Of a stretch of DNA of 64,000 bases, positions 50,496 through 58,255 are shown piece after piece (within the stretch, counting starts at the first letter, position 1; every line of letters begins with the position of its first letter). The stretch is from Candidatus Rokuibacteriota bacterium. GTDB lineage: Bacteria; Methylomirabilota; Methylomirabilia; Rokubacteriales; CSP1-6. The stretch spans positions 1 to 64,000 of the forward strand of contig QHTE01000064.1 in the NCBI GenBank assembly GCA_003220685.1. Reading direction: 5' to 3'. The notes under the pieces are model-generated. The model saw nothing but the letters and a program-made list of their open reading frames with translations, was not told the origin of the DNA and did no database searches. The translations under genes were made by a program, and so were the position numbers.

Positions 50496-51431
50496 GTGAC
50501 CAACAACGCGTCCACGAAATTGGTCATCCGGTTCGGCGGCTACCAGGAGCCCGCGTCGATCCACAACCGCGCGGCGACTCGGTTCGGCGAATCGCTCCGG
50601 GAGCGTCTCGGCGAGGGCGTCGGCTTCGAGCTGATCGGCAGCGTCGTGAAGCTCGGCCGGCCGGCCGGGGACCTGGTCCCGATGGTCGAGCGCGGAGAGC
50701 TGTCGCTCTGCTACATGTCCACCGTGCGCTTCTCGCGCGCGGCGCCGGAGCTCCAGCTGCTCGAGCTGCCGTTCGTCGTCATGGACCGCGCCGTCGCGTT
50801 CAGGGCGCTCGACGGCGAATACGGCGAGCTGGCGCGCCGGCAGATCGACGCGAGGACGGGCTGCCGTCTCCTCGGGTACTGGGACAATGGCTTCCGTCAC
50901 CTCTCGAACCGGGTGCGTCCGATCCGCAGGCCCGACGACTGCCGCGGCATCCGCATCCGCACGCAGACGAGCGAGCTGCACGGCGAGGTGTTCCGGGCGC
51001 TCGGCTTCGAGCCGATCGCCTCCGACATCAAGGAATTCGTCGAGCAGATCGGCGGCGACCGCTTCCAGGCGCAGGACAATCCGCTGACCAACATCTACAA
51101 CTTCGGGGTCCACCGCCACCATCGCTATATCACGCTGAGCGGACATTTCTGGGGCGCGTCGGCCATCGTGTGCAACGCGGCGCACTACGCGGGCTGGCCC
51201 GCCGAGGTGCGGGCCGCGGTCGACGCGGCGGCCCGCGAGGCGACCGCGTATCAGCGTCGGCTGGCGGCTGCAGAGGACGCCGAGATCATGGCGAAGCTCG
51301 ATCCCGCCGAGAACGACCTGATCCGACTGAGCGAGGCCGAGCGCGCCGCGTTCGTGCGCGCGGTCCAGCCCGTGCTGGACACGCATCGCCGACGTCTCGA
51401 TCCGAAGCTGTTCGCGTACCTGGAAGGGTGA
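50496..51431 (+). CDS. DctP-type TRAP substrate-binding protein lacking a signal peptide
   Basis: The 311-residue protein has the DctP (TRAP) binding-protein fold: KLVIRFGGYQEPASIHNRAAT at the N-terminus, LGYWDNGFRHLSNRVRPIRRPDDCRGIRIRTQ (the conserved arginine region) and FQAQDNPLTNIYNFGVHRHH. It starts directly at the mature part with no hydrophobic leader: the in-frame sequence upstream of the GTG shows none either. Either it is cytoplasmic or its leader was lost. No TRAP permease genes (DctQ, DctM) are near. A TATAGC-like sequence lies 11 nt before the start. Confidence 0.8.
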   Translation: MTNNASTKLVIRFGGYQEPASIHNRAATRFGESLRERLGEGVGFELIGSVVKLGRPAGDLVPMVERGELSLCYMSTVRFSRAAPELQLLELPFVVMDRAVAFRALDGEYGELARRQIDARTGCRLLGYWDNGFRHLSNRVRPIRRPDDCRGIRIRTQTSELHGEVFRALGFEPIASDIKEFVEQIGGDRFQAQDNPLTNIYNFGVHRHHRYITLSGHFWGASAIVCNAAHYAGWPAEVRAAVDAAAREATAYQRRLAAAEDAEIMAKLDPAENDLIRLSEAERAAFVRAVQPVLDTHRRRLDPKLFAYLEG

Positions 51432-51458
51432 ACGGCCGGCCGGGACGCGGTGCTGGGG

Positions 51459-51602
51459 CTAGCGCCTGTCGCCGTCGGCCCGGACGATGAAGTGCTTCTG
51501 GGCGGTCGGCATGTCGACCTCGATCGGTTTGGGATCGATCGACGCGCAACCGAAGAGCAGGAGGACGAGGCCGAGCGACGCGTAACGGAAAGCCACCACC
51601 AT
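51459..51602 (-). CDS. Tiny lipoprotein (47 residues)
   Basis: This short frame reads MVVAFRYASLGLVLLLFGCA and then SIDPKPIEVDMPTAQKHFIV. It has a lipobox-like LLFGC with Cys at residue 19 and a short hydrophilic tail. AGGAGG lies 6 nt before the ATG, strongly supporting translation. It lies alone on the minus strand, 27 nt beyond the stop of the TRAP-type gene. Function unknown. Confidence 0.7.
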   Translation of the reverse strand: MVVAFRYASLGLVLLLFGCASIDPKPIEVDMPTAQKHFIVRADGDRR

Positions 51603-51746
51603 GTGTTCCTCCTGCCACGTGAGCGAGTGCGCGGCAGGATACGAGCGTCGCGGTTTTCTGTCAAGAGCGAGCGGGGTTCCGAAAAAGAAGGACGGCGCGG
51701 GAGGGCCCCGCGCCGTCGGGTTGGCTGCGTCGTGACGACGTGCGCG

Positions 51747-52082
51747 CTAGTTGCTGTCGCCGGGGGACTGGATCTCGTTGAGCCGGTCGGCCGAGTGCTT
51801 GAAGTTCAGATTCAGCTCCTGCCTCTGGTAGTACGCCCTGCCGTTCTCGAAGGTGACCTGGCTGGCCGGATATTGAGGCTGGGTCGCCACGCTCTGGCTC
51901 TGGATACCCGAAGCCTGACCAGCGACCTGCGCGCCGGCCTGCGCCGCCGGGCACGGGCCGAAGTTGGTGCCCTCGGCACCATAGGAACCGCCACACCAGG
52001 CGCCCGGCGCAGCCTGAGCGAAGACCATCGCCGGGATGGCCAGCGCCGCTATCGCAACCGCTACGACTCCCGTCCACCGCAT
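51747..52082 (-). CDS. Secreted hypothetical protein
   Basis: The 111-residue product has a signal peptide (MRWTGVVAVAIAALAIPAMV and FAQAAPG, cleavage near residue 24). A short Cys pair (WCGG...GPCPA) follows that could form a disulfide, and then a Gln/Ser-rich segment. GGAGAG precedes the ATG (52082) by about 6 nt. No family is recognised. It probably ends up in the periplasm or outside. 144 nt upstream of the tiny lipoprotein gene on the same strand. Confidence 0.65.
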   Translation of the reverse strand: MRWTGVVAVAIAALAIPAMVFAQAAPGAWCGGSYGAEGTNFGPCPAAQAGAQVAGQASGIQSQSVATQPQYPASQVTFENGRAYYQRQELNLNFKHSADRLNEIQSPGDSN

Positions 52083-52414
52083 GTCGCACTCTCCATCATG
52101 TTGAGATTCACTGCACCGACTTCCACCGTGTCCGCGCTGTTGCACGTGATTCCCGGTGAAGAGCAACGCCGGTGCCAAGCGGCGCGCGCGGCCGACGCTC
52201 GGTGCGATGTGGACTTAGCGGGCAGCGTCGGCGCGGGCCGCGGGGGCGAAGTTTGGGGTTGCCGGAAAATGTTCCCGATCGGTGCCGGGCTGACAACCGC
52301 TCCTCGCAGAAATTGCTTGACTCGGACGTCGCGGCGTCACCCGCGGACGCGCGAGAGACGGCGGCTTGACACGGGGCCGCGGCTGGAGCAGCCTCGCGTG
52401 AGGCACGAGGCCAC
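52083..52414. other. 332-nt intergenic gap between divergent genes
   Basis: No gene is recognisable on either strand. A perfect TTGACA at 52366-52371 has no -10-like sequence at the usual distance, and TTGACT at 52317-52322 likewise. The region must hold the promoters for the secreted protein gene (minus) and the E1-alpha gene (plus), but I cannot place them. Confidence 0.3.
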
Positions 52415-53413
52415 ATGGGAGACATCGAGATGACGACCCAGACGATCGAACCGCGGATGGAGCTGGAGCAGAACCTCCACATGTACCGCCAGATGGCGAA
52501 GATTCGCGCCTTCGAGGAGCAGGTGAGCGAGCTCTACAAGAGCGCGAAGATGCCGGGCCTGGCGCATCTCTACGTCGGCGAGGAAGCGGTGGCGGTCGGG
52601 GTGTGCGAGGCGCTGCGCCGCGACGACTTCATCACGAGCACGCACCGCGGCCACGGCCACTGCCTGGCCAAGGGCGCCTCGGTCAACCGGATGTTCGCCG
52701 AGCTCCTCGGCAAGGAGACGGGCTACTGCCGGGGCAAGGGCGGCTCCATGCACATCGCCGATCCCGAGACGGGTAACCTCGGCGCCAACGCCATCGTCGG
52801 CGGCTCCGCCGGCATCGCGACCGGCGCCGCGCTCTCGGCCAAGATGCGCGGCAGCCAGCAGGTCGCCGTGTGCTTCTTCGGCGACGGCGCGCTCGGCCAG
52901 GGCCTGCTCTACGAATCGATGAACATGGCTGCGCTCTGGAAGCTGCCGGTCATCTACGTCTGCGAGAACAACCTCTACGGCGAGTACACGCCGTGCGGCG
53001 AGACCATCGCCGGCGACATCGTGGCGCGCCCGAAGGCGCTGGGCGTCCACGCCGAGAGCGTCGACGGCCAGGACGTCCAGGCCGTCAACGCGGCGATGCG
53101 GCGACTGGTCGAGCGCGCGCGCCGCGGCGAAGGGCCGGCGTTCCTCGAGTGCAAGACCTATCGCTACTACGGCCACCACGTGGGCGATGTAAACCGCGAG
53201 TACCGCACGCGCGAAGAAGAAAAGGAGTGGATGACCAAGCACGACCCGCTGCAGACGCTCGCGGGGCGCCTCGAACGGCAGGGGCTGGCCGACACGAGCG
53301 TGTTCGAGCGCATCCAGACCGACGTGAAAGCCGAGATCGACAACGGCGTACAGTTCGCGCTGGCGGCGCCGTACCCGGACGCGAACCAGGTCGGCGAAGA
53401 CGTCTACGCGTAG
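52415..53413 (+). CDS. Thiamine-pyrophosphate-dependent 2-oxo-acid/acetoin dehydrogenase E1 alpha subunit
   Basis: The 332-residue protein has the E1-alpha core: YVGEEAVAVGVCEALRRDD, THRGHGHCLAKGA, YCRGKGGSMHIADP and the TPP-binding FGDGALGQGLLYESMNMAAL with ENN at about residue 186. It resembles pyruvate dehydrogenase and acetoin dehydrogenase alpha subunits. The beta subunit (E1-beta), E2 and E3 are not adjacent. ATG at 52415 is used; ATG at 52430, with GGGAGAC 6 nt upstream, is a good alternative. A short leader peptide frame and an alpha/beta hydrolase follow. Confidence 0.9.
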   Translation: MGDIEMTTQTIEPRMELEQNLHMYRQMAKIRAFEEQVSELYKSAKMPGLAHLYVGEEAVAVGVCEALRRDDFITSTHRGHGHCLAKGASVNRMFAELLGKETGYCRGKGGSMHIADPETGNLGANAIVGGSAGIATGAALSAKMRGSQQVAVCFFGDGALGQGLLYESMNMAALWKLPVIYVCENNLYGEYTPCGETIAGDIVARPKALGVHAESVDGQDVQAVNAAMRRLVERARRGEGPAFLECKTYRYYGHHVGDVNREYRTREEEKEWMTKHDPLQTLAGRLERQGLADTSVFERIQTDVKAEIDNGVQFALAAPYPDANQVGEDVYA

Positions 53414-53436
53414 CGGCCATCGCAAAGGAGTCACGA

Positions 53437-53460
53437 GTGAGCCCGGCGGATCCCACGTGA
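53437..53460 (+). other. Possible 7-codon leader peptide ahead of the alpha/beta hydrolase gene
   Basis: AAAGGAG (53424-53430) is placed 6 nt before a GTG that reads VSPADPT and stops at 53458-53460. That TGA overlaps the GTG start of the alpha/beta hydrolase by 4 nt (GTGA). The same ribosome-binding site is 26 nt away from the hydrolase GTG, too far for direct use. This suggests a translated leader with coupling. An alternative is that a base is missing and these codons form the true start of the hydrolase. Confidence 0.3.
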
Positions 53461-54383
53461 GCCTGAGTCCCGAGGAGTTCCGCGAGCACCTGAAACTGTC
53501 GTCGGCCACCGCCGGGCTGACGCTTCCGGACCTGAGCCTCCCGGACGCCCATCACGTCATCCTGCGCGGGATGCGCTTCCACTATCTCGACTGGGGTACC
53601 CGCGGCCGGCCGCCCGTGCTGTTCCTGCACGGCGGCGGGCTTAACGTCCACACCTGGGACCTCCTCTGCGCCGTGCTGAAGACCGAGCGCCACTGTCTGG
53701 CCCTCGATCAGCGGGGCCACGGCGACAGCGAGTGGTCGCCGGTGATGGACTACGCGACCGAGAGCCACGCCGCCGATCTCGATGCATTCGTCGACCACCT
53801 CGGGCTCGAGCGCTTCGTCCTCGTCGGGATGTCGCTGGGCGGGGCCAACGCGCTGGCCTGGGCCGGCAGCCACAGCCGGCGGCTCGCGGCCCTCGTGCTC
53901 GTCGACGTCGGCCCGGAAACACGCCAGGCCGGCGTGCGGAAGATCGCCGCGTTCACCTCGGAGGCCACGCCGCTCGACTCGGTGGAGGACTTCGTGACGC
54001 GCGCGCTGGCGTTCAACCCGCGGCGCGACGCGACCCTGCTGCGCCGAAGCCTGCTCCACAACCTTCGGCGCATGCCGGACGGCAAGTGGATCTGGAAGTA
54101 CGATCAGCGGCACCGCGGCCGCGCCCCCGATCCGGCGGCCGCCGATCGGCGGCGCCAGCTCCTGTGGGCGGCGGTCCCCAAGGTGTCGTGTCCCACGCTC
54201 GTCGTGCGCGGCGCCGAGAGCGACGTCTTCCACGACGAGGACGCGGAGCGGCTGGCCGCGGCGCTGCCCGACGGGCGCTGGGTGAAGGTCGCGAACGCCG
54301 GACACACGGTCCAGGGCGACAACCCCGCCGGACTGGTCGTGGCGCTGCGCGAGTTCCTGGGCGAGGTGGCCCCGAAGCGCTGA
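53457..54383 (+). CDS. Alpha/beta-fold hydrolase
   Basis: The 308-residue protein has a complete triad: Ser126 in GMSLGG, Asp256 in RGAESDVF and His283 in NAGHTVQGDNPAG, plus the oxyanion segment LFLHGGG and LALDQRGHGDSEW. It has a longer N-terminus (about 40 residues) than usual. Substrate unknown; similar enzymes cleave esters, epoxides or C-C bonds. It starts at GTG coupled to the leader frame described at 53437, 43 nt after the E1-alpha stop. Confidence 0.9.
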   Translation: MSLSPEEFREHLKLSSATAGLTLPDLSLPDAHHVILRGMRFHYLDWGTRGRPPVLFLHGGGLNVHTWDLLCAVLKTERHCLALDQRGHGDSEWSPVMDYATESHAADLDAFVDHLGLERFVLVGMSLGGANALAWAGSHSRRLAALVLVDVGPETRQAGVRKIAAFTSEATPLDSVEDFVTRALAFNPRRDATLLRRSLLHNLRRMPDGKWIWKYDQRHRGRAPDPAAADRRRQLLWAAVPKVSCPTLVVRGAESDVFHDEDAERLAAALPDGRWVKVANAGHTVQGDNPAGLVVALREFLGEVAPKR

Positions 54384-54410
54384 CGCAGTACAATCGGATG
54401 TCGCGCGCGC

Positions 54411-54557
54411 TGCCGTGAATGGCGGGTGGGTGACCTCGTGATGTGGGACAACCGCCAGACGATGCACCGCGCGCGGCCCTTCCCGCCCCACGAGCCGCGC
54501 GACATGCGCCGCACGACGCTCAAGGGCGATGGCCCGACGATTGCCCAGGCCGCTTGA
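54411..54557 (+). pseudogene. C-terminal remnant of a TauD/TfdA-type dioxygenase
   Basis: The gap between the alpha/beta hydrolase and the ABC operon reads in one frame GDLVMWDNRQTMHRARPFPP, then HEPRDMRRTTLKGDGPTIAQ and AA before a TGA at 54555. It matches the ends of TauD/TfdA Fe(II)/2-oxoglutarate dioxygenases, including the distal His of DNRxTMHRA (iron ligand) and the RRTT Arg (2-oxoglutarate binding). About 45 codons of a roughly 280-codon gene remain, with no start or upstream half. This is the second such tail in the window (the first at 130-282). Confidence 0.7.
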
Positions 54558-54575
54558 CGAACACGGGGGCCCCCG

Positions 54576-55499
54576 TCATAACTTCAGGTGCGGGTCGAGC
54601 CAGTCGCGGAGCGCGTTGCCCATCAGGTTGATCACGAGCGTGGTGAGAAAGATCGCCAGACCGGGAAACGTGGCGATCCACCACGAGTTGAGCATGTAGA
54701 CGCGGCCCTCGCCGAGCATGTTGCCCCAGGCCGGCGTCGGCGGCTGGATGCCCAGGCCCAGGAACGACAGGAACGATTCGAAGATGATGACCTGGGCCAC
54801 CTGCAGGGTCGCGATCACCACGATCACCGAGACGAGGTTGGGCGCGATCTGCCTGAACACGATCCGCGCGTGGCTCATGCCCAGCGCGCGCCCGGCCAGC
54901 ACGAACTCCCGCTCGCGGATCGCCATGGTCTCGGCACGGATGACCCGCGCGTAGATCGGCCAGCCGGCGACGCCGAGCACGAGGATCATGTTCGGCAGGC
55001 TCGGTCCGAGGACCGCGATGACGCTCAGCGCGAGCAGCACGAAGGGAAACGTCAGCATCACGTTGATCAAGGTCATGATCGTCCAGTCGGTGCGGCCCCC
55101 GAAGTAGCCAGCGCCGAGCCCGAGCAGGACCCCGATGGTCGCCGCGATCAGCACCGAGCCGGCTCCCACCACCAGAGACACGCGGCCGCCGTAGATGATG
55201 CGCGACAGGAGATCGCGCCCGACCTGGTCGGTCCCCAGGAGGTGCTGCGGGGCTCCGCCTTCCATCCAGGCCGGCGGGGCCAGTCGATGGCGGATGTTCA
55301 CGGCGAGCGGGTCGCCGGGCGAAATCAGCGGGGCGAACACGGCGCTCGCGACGATGAGCACGAGGATCGCGGACGCCGCCAGACCCCAGCGCAGCCGGAG
55401 CAGGCGCCATCGGGTCGCGTGCCCGGTCTCGGACGCGTCCGCGCGCGGTGGGCCGAGCTCGGCCAGCTCCACCTTGGTCGGAGTGCTCGTCGCCGTCAT
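54576..55499 (-). CDS. Dipeptide/oligopeptide-type ABC permease, DppC/OppC-like
   Basis: The 307-residue inner-membrane protein has a long polar N-terminus (about 35 residues), about six hydrophobic segments, and the conserved loop EFVLAGRALGMSHARIVFRQIAPN (EAA-like motif for ATPase contact). QHLLGTDQVGRDLLSRIIYGGRVSL is typical of DppC/OppC. The ATG (55499) overlaps the stop of the DppB-like gene by 4 nt (ATGA). It ends the operon. It would import peptides or nickel-like solutes with its partner. Confidence 0.92.
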   Translation of the reverse strand: MTATSTPTKVELAELGPPRADASETGHATRWRLLRLRWGLAASAILVLIVASAVFAPLISPGDPLAVNIRHRLAPPAWMEGGAPQHLLGTDQVGRDLLSRIIYGGRVSLVVGAGSVLIAATIGVLLGLGAGYFGGRTDWTIMTLINVMLTFPFVLLALSVIAVLGPSLPNMILVLGVAGWPIYARVIRAETMAIREREFVLAGRALGMSHARIVFRQIAPNLVSVIVVIATLQVAQVIIFESFLSFLGLGIQPPTPAWGNMLGEGRVYMLNSWWIATFPGLAIFLTTLVINLMGNALRDWLDPHLKL

Positions 55500-56416
55500 G
55501 TCCCGGCACGGATGCGGGGATCGATCACCCCCACGACCAGGTCGACGAGCAGGTTCACGCCAACGATGAGCAGCGCTAACAAGATTACGGCGCACTGGAC
55601 GACCGGGAAATCCTGGTTGCGGATCGAATCCACGGTGAGCGTGGCCACCCCCGGCCAGGCGAACACCGTCTCGGTGATGATGGCGCCGCCCAGCAGCTGA
55701 CCGAACTGGAGCCCGAGCACCGTGATCACCGGAATGCACGCATTGCGGAACGCATGCTTGACCACGACCGCGGGCTCGGCGAGGCCCTTGGCGCGCGCTG
55801 TCTTGATGAACTCCATGTTCATCACTTCGATCACGCCGGAGCGCACGAGCCGCATCGTGATCGGGGCCAGGGTGGCGCCCAGGCAGAAGGCGGGCAGCAG
55901 GAAATTCTGCCAGGTGCCGTAGCCGGATGCGGGTAAGAGCTTGAGCCGCACCGCGAACACGATGATCAGCATGATGCCGAGCCAGAAGAGCGGCGTCGCC
56001 TGGCCGGCGACGGCCAGCCCGGTACAGAGCGTGTCGATCCACGAGTGGCGCTTGAGCGCCGCCAGGATGCCCAGGGGCAGCGAAATCAGGAGCGCGACCA
56101 GCAGACCGGCGAGCGTGAGATAGATCGTCGGCGGCATGCGCTCGAGCACGAGCTTGAACGCCGGGGTGTCGGCGTACCACGACTTGCCGAAGTCTCCGCG
56201 CACTGCGCCCGACACGAACTTCCAGTACTGCACGTAGAGCGGTCGGTCGAGGCCGAGGAGGTGGCGATAGCGCTCGAACTCCGCCTCGCCGGCGTTCTGC
56301 GGCAAGAGGAGGAGAACGGGGTCGCCGAGCACGTGCAGGATGCCGAAGGCGAGGAGCGAGATCCCAAAGACCACCACCACGAGCTGGACGAGCTGGCGAG
56401 CGAGGTAACGTCGCAT
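55496..56416 (-). CDS. Dipeptide/oligopeptide-type ABC permease, DppB/OppB-like
   Basis: The 306-residue protein begins MRRYLARQLVQLVVVVFGIS, the usual start of DppB/OppB. It has LGDPVLLLLP in the first periplasmic loop and YIKTARAKGL-like EAA motif MEFIKTARAKGLAEPAVVVKH in the cytoplasmic loop. About six hydrophobic segments. It is 62 nt downstream of the binding protein gene and overlaps the DppC-like gene by 4 nt, forming a three-gene operon. No ATPase genes follow. Confidence 0.92.
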   Translation of the reverse strand: MRRYLARQLVQLVVVVFGISLLAFGILHVLGDPVLLLLPQNAGEAEFERYRHLLGLDRPLYVQYWKFVSGAVRGDFGKSWYADTPAFKLVLERMPPTIYLTLAGLLVALLISLPLGILAALKRHSWIDTLCTGLAVAGQATPLFWLGIMLIIVFAVRLKLLPASGYGTWQNFLLPAFCLGATLAPITMRLVRSGVIEVMNMEFIKTARAKGLAEPAVVVKHAFRNACIPVITVLGLQFGQLLGGAIITETVFAWPGVATLTVDSIRNQDFPVVQCAVILLALLIVGVNLLVDLVVGVIDPRIRAGT

Positions 56417-56478
56417 CGGATGCGCGCGAGCCGTCGCCCCTCACCCGCTCTCTCGGGCGAGGGACGACGGCAGCGGCG

Positions 56479-58017
56479 CTACTTCTTTCTCGGAGTCACG
56501 ACGAACATGCGATCGATCTCGTCCTTCGGCGCCTCGTAGTCGATCCGGTTGCTGACGCCCCACACCCCGCGCAGTCCCCACTTGTAGAGGTAGGCCGCGT
56601 CGTCGTGGATCAACTTCTGCGCCTTGGCGTAGATCTCCGCCCGCTTCTTGGTGTCGAGCGTGGAGCGGCCCTGGATGACCAGATCGTCCAGCGCCTTGTT
56701 GCAGTAGTAGCTGTACGGCTGGTCGCACGTCATGACGTCGTACAGGATGGCATCGGCATCGAAGACCGAGTAGTAGCCCCACGACCACGTGAACATCGGA
56801 TCGGCCTTGTTGTCGCGCACGAGGTTCGTGAACGGGCCGACCTCGCCGACGAACCGCTGCTTGGTGCGGATGCCGGCCTTGGCGAGATCCGCGACGATCG
56901 CCTCGGTCGTTTGAATCAGCCCTGGCTCAACGGTCGGACCCGTGCTCATCAGCCCGACCTCCAGCCCGTTCGGGAAGCCCGCCTCGGTCAGGAGCTTCTT
57001 GGCCTGGGCGAGGTCCTGCTTGTACGGCTTGACGCTCGGGTCGAAGCCGAATGCCATCGGGTTGATCGTGGTCGCGGTGCGGTCGCCGAGGCCGTTGATC
57101 ACGTGCTTGATGATCGAGTCCATGTCGACCGCCAGGTTGGCGGCGAGCCGCACGCGGCGGTCCTGGAAGGGGTTCTTGCCCGAGCGCCCGGCCTGATCGA
57201 GCTGGATGAACGCCGTGCGAAGGATCGGCGAGGTCGACGTGCGCGCCTGGCCCGACTTGTTGATCACGTCCATCTGGTCGGGCGGGACCGCCTTGATGAT
57301 GTCGACGCCCCCGGAGATCAGCTCGGCGATCTGAGTCGCCTGCTCGGGGATGATCCGGATGCGGACGTACTTGAAGGCCGGCTTCGGCCCCCAGTAGTCG
57401 TCGTTGCGTACCAGGAGATGCTCCTGCTTCTTAGCCCACTTCACGAGCTTGTAGGGGCCGGTGCCGACAGGGTTCTCCTGCATCCACTCGTGGCCCTTCT
57501 CCCGGATCACCTTGTCGGACTGCATCACCTGCGCCGTGAGGCGCTCGACGAACAACGGGTAGGCTCCGTCCGTCTTGAAGCGGACGGTCAGATCGTCGAC
57601 CACCTCGACGCTCTTGATCTTGGCGTGGTTGCCGCGCGCTGTGAGCTTGTTCTCGGGATTCAGCACCCGGTCGAAGGTGGCCTTGACGTCGCGCGCGGAG
57701 AACGGCGTGCCGTCGTGGAACTTCACGCCGCCGCGCAGCTTGACCTCCCAGGTGCTGTCGTCGAGGTTCTTCCACGACACCGCCAGGCTCGGGCCGACCT
57801 TGCCGGTCTTGAGGTCTCGCAAGGCAAGGTGATCGAAGACGTTGTAGCCGAGGATGATGCTCTCGCGGAGCACGGAGTTGGGCGGGTCCCAGTTCTGCAC
57901 GTCGCTCTGGAGCCCGTAGACGATCGTGTCGTCCTTGGTCTGCGCCTCGAGGCTCGCGGGCGGGACCAGCATCAGGATCAGCAGGAGCATCGATCCCAAG
58001 GTTGCGGCGCGCGTCAT
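56479..58017 (-). CDS. ABC transporter substrate-binding protein, family 5 (peptide/nickel type)
   Basis: The 512-residue protein has a signal peptide (MTRAATLGSMLLLILMLVPP, then ASLEAQT) and the SBP_bac_5 motif GVKFHDGTPFSARDVKATFDRVLNPENK, followed by VGTGPYKLVKW and the C-terminal KRAEIYAKAQKLIHDDAAYL. It should be the periplasmic receptor for the two permeases downstream, binding an oligopeptide, opine or nickel-like ligand. Preceded by AGGAGGGG. The first gene of the operon; divergent from the ABC-F region. Confidence 0.92.
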   Translation of the reverse strand: MTRAATLGSMLLLILMLVPPASLEAQTKDDTIVYGLQSDVQNWDPPNSVLRESIILGYNVFDHLALRDLKTGKVGPSLAVSWKNLDDSTWEVKLRGGVKFHDGTPFSARDVKATFDRVLNPENKLTARGNHAKIKSVEVVDDLTVRFKTDGAYPLFVERLTAQVMQSDKVIREKGHEWMQENPVGTGPYKLVKWAKKQEHLLVRNDDYWGPKPAFKYVRIRIIPEQATQIAELISGGVDIIKAVPPDQMDVINKSGQARTSTSPILRTAFIQLDQAGRSGKNPFQDRRVRLAANLAVDMDSIIKHVINGLGDRTATTINPMAFGFDPSVKPYKQDLAQAKKLLTEAGFPNGLEVGLMSTGPTVEPGLIQTTEAIVADLAKAGIRTKQRFVGEVGPFTNLVRDNKADPMFTWSWGYYSVFDADAILYDVMTCDQPYSYYCNKALDDLVIQGRSTLDTKKRAEIYAKAQKLIHDDAAYLYKWGLRGVWGVSNRIDYEAPKDEIDRMFVVTPRKK

Positions 58018-58136
58018 GAGACCCCTCCTCTAACCACTTACCACCTGGGAGTGCCTGATTCGTGTTCAGCGGCGGCGATGAACGGCCCACAATCGTATCC
58101 GTAGCCCGATCCCGCGTCAAACACCGACCGGACGTC

Positions 58137-58142
58137 TATAAT
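58137..58142 (+). promoter_or_regulatory. Perfect -10 box TATAAT upstream of the microprotein and ABC-F genes
   Basis: TATAAT lies 48 nt before the ATG of the 19-residue microprotein at 58190 and 114 nt before uup. No clear -35 is seen at 17 nt; GTCAAA (58116-58121) at 15 nt is only a weak candidate. The 5' bases GGACGTC are shared with the TATAAT at 38875 only as GCGTCTATAAT/ACGTCTATAAT. Confidence 0.45.
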
Positions 58143-58189
58143 CTCAGCGAGGCCGATCGCGGCAGAGCCCGAGGAGAGGGGGTGAGCCC

Positions 58190-58249
58190 ATGGCGAAAGG
58201 TACGAGCATGCGGAAGGAAAAGAAGAAGCCGAAGAAGAAGAAGAAGTGA
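58190..58249 (+). CDS. Lys-rich microprotein (19 residues)
   Basis: An ATG with GAGGAGAGGGGG upstream opens MAKGTSMRKEKKKPKKKKK and stops. Eleven of 19 residues are Lys. It begins 47 nt after a perfect -10 box and ends 6 nt before the ABC-F gene, so it is probably translated and may be coupled. Tiny Lys-rich proteins starting MAKG and carrying KKPKK are found in many proteobacteria, as far as I recall; their role is unknown. Nucleic-acid or ribosome binding would fit such a charge, which is inference. Confidence 0.55.
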   Translation: MAKGTSMRKEKKKPKKKKK

Positions 58250-58255
58250 GGTCGA

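Noticed and set aside
48543-51431. Very long open frame (about 960 codons) on the plus strand across the recQ region
   Set aside because: Its first two thirds are antisense to the well-supported recQ gene and low in protein-like sequence. Only the last part (50496-51431) is a real gene. Long antisense frames are normal at this GC content.
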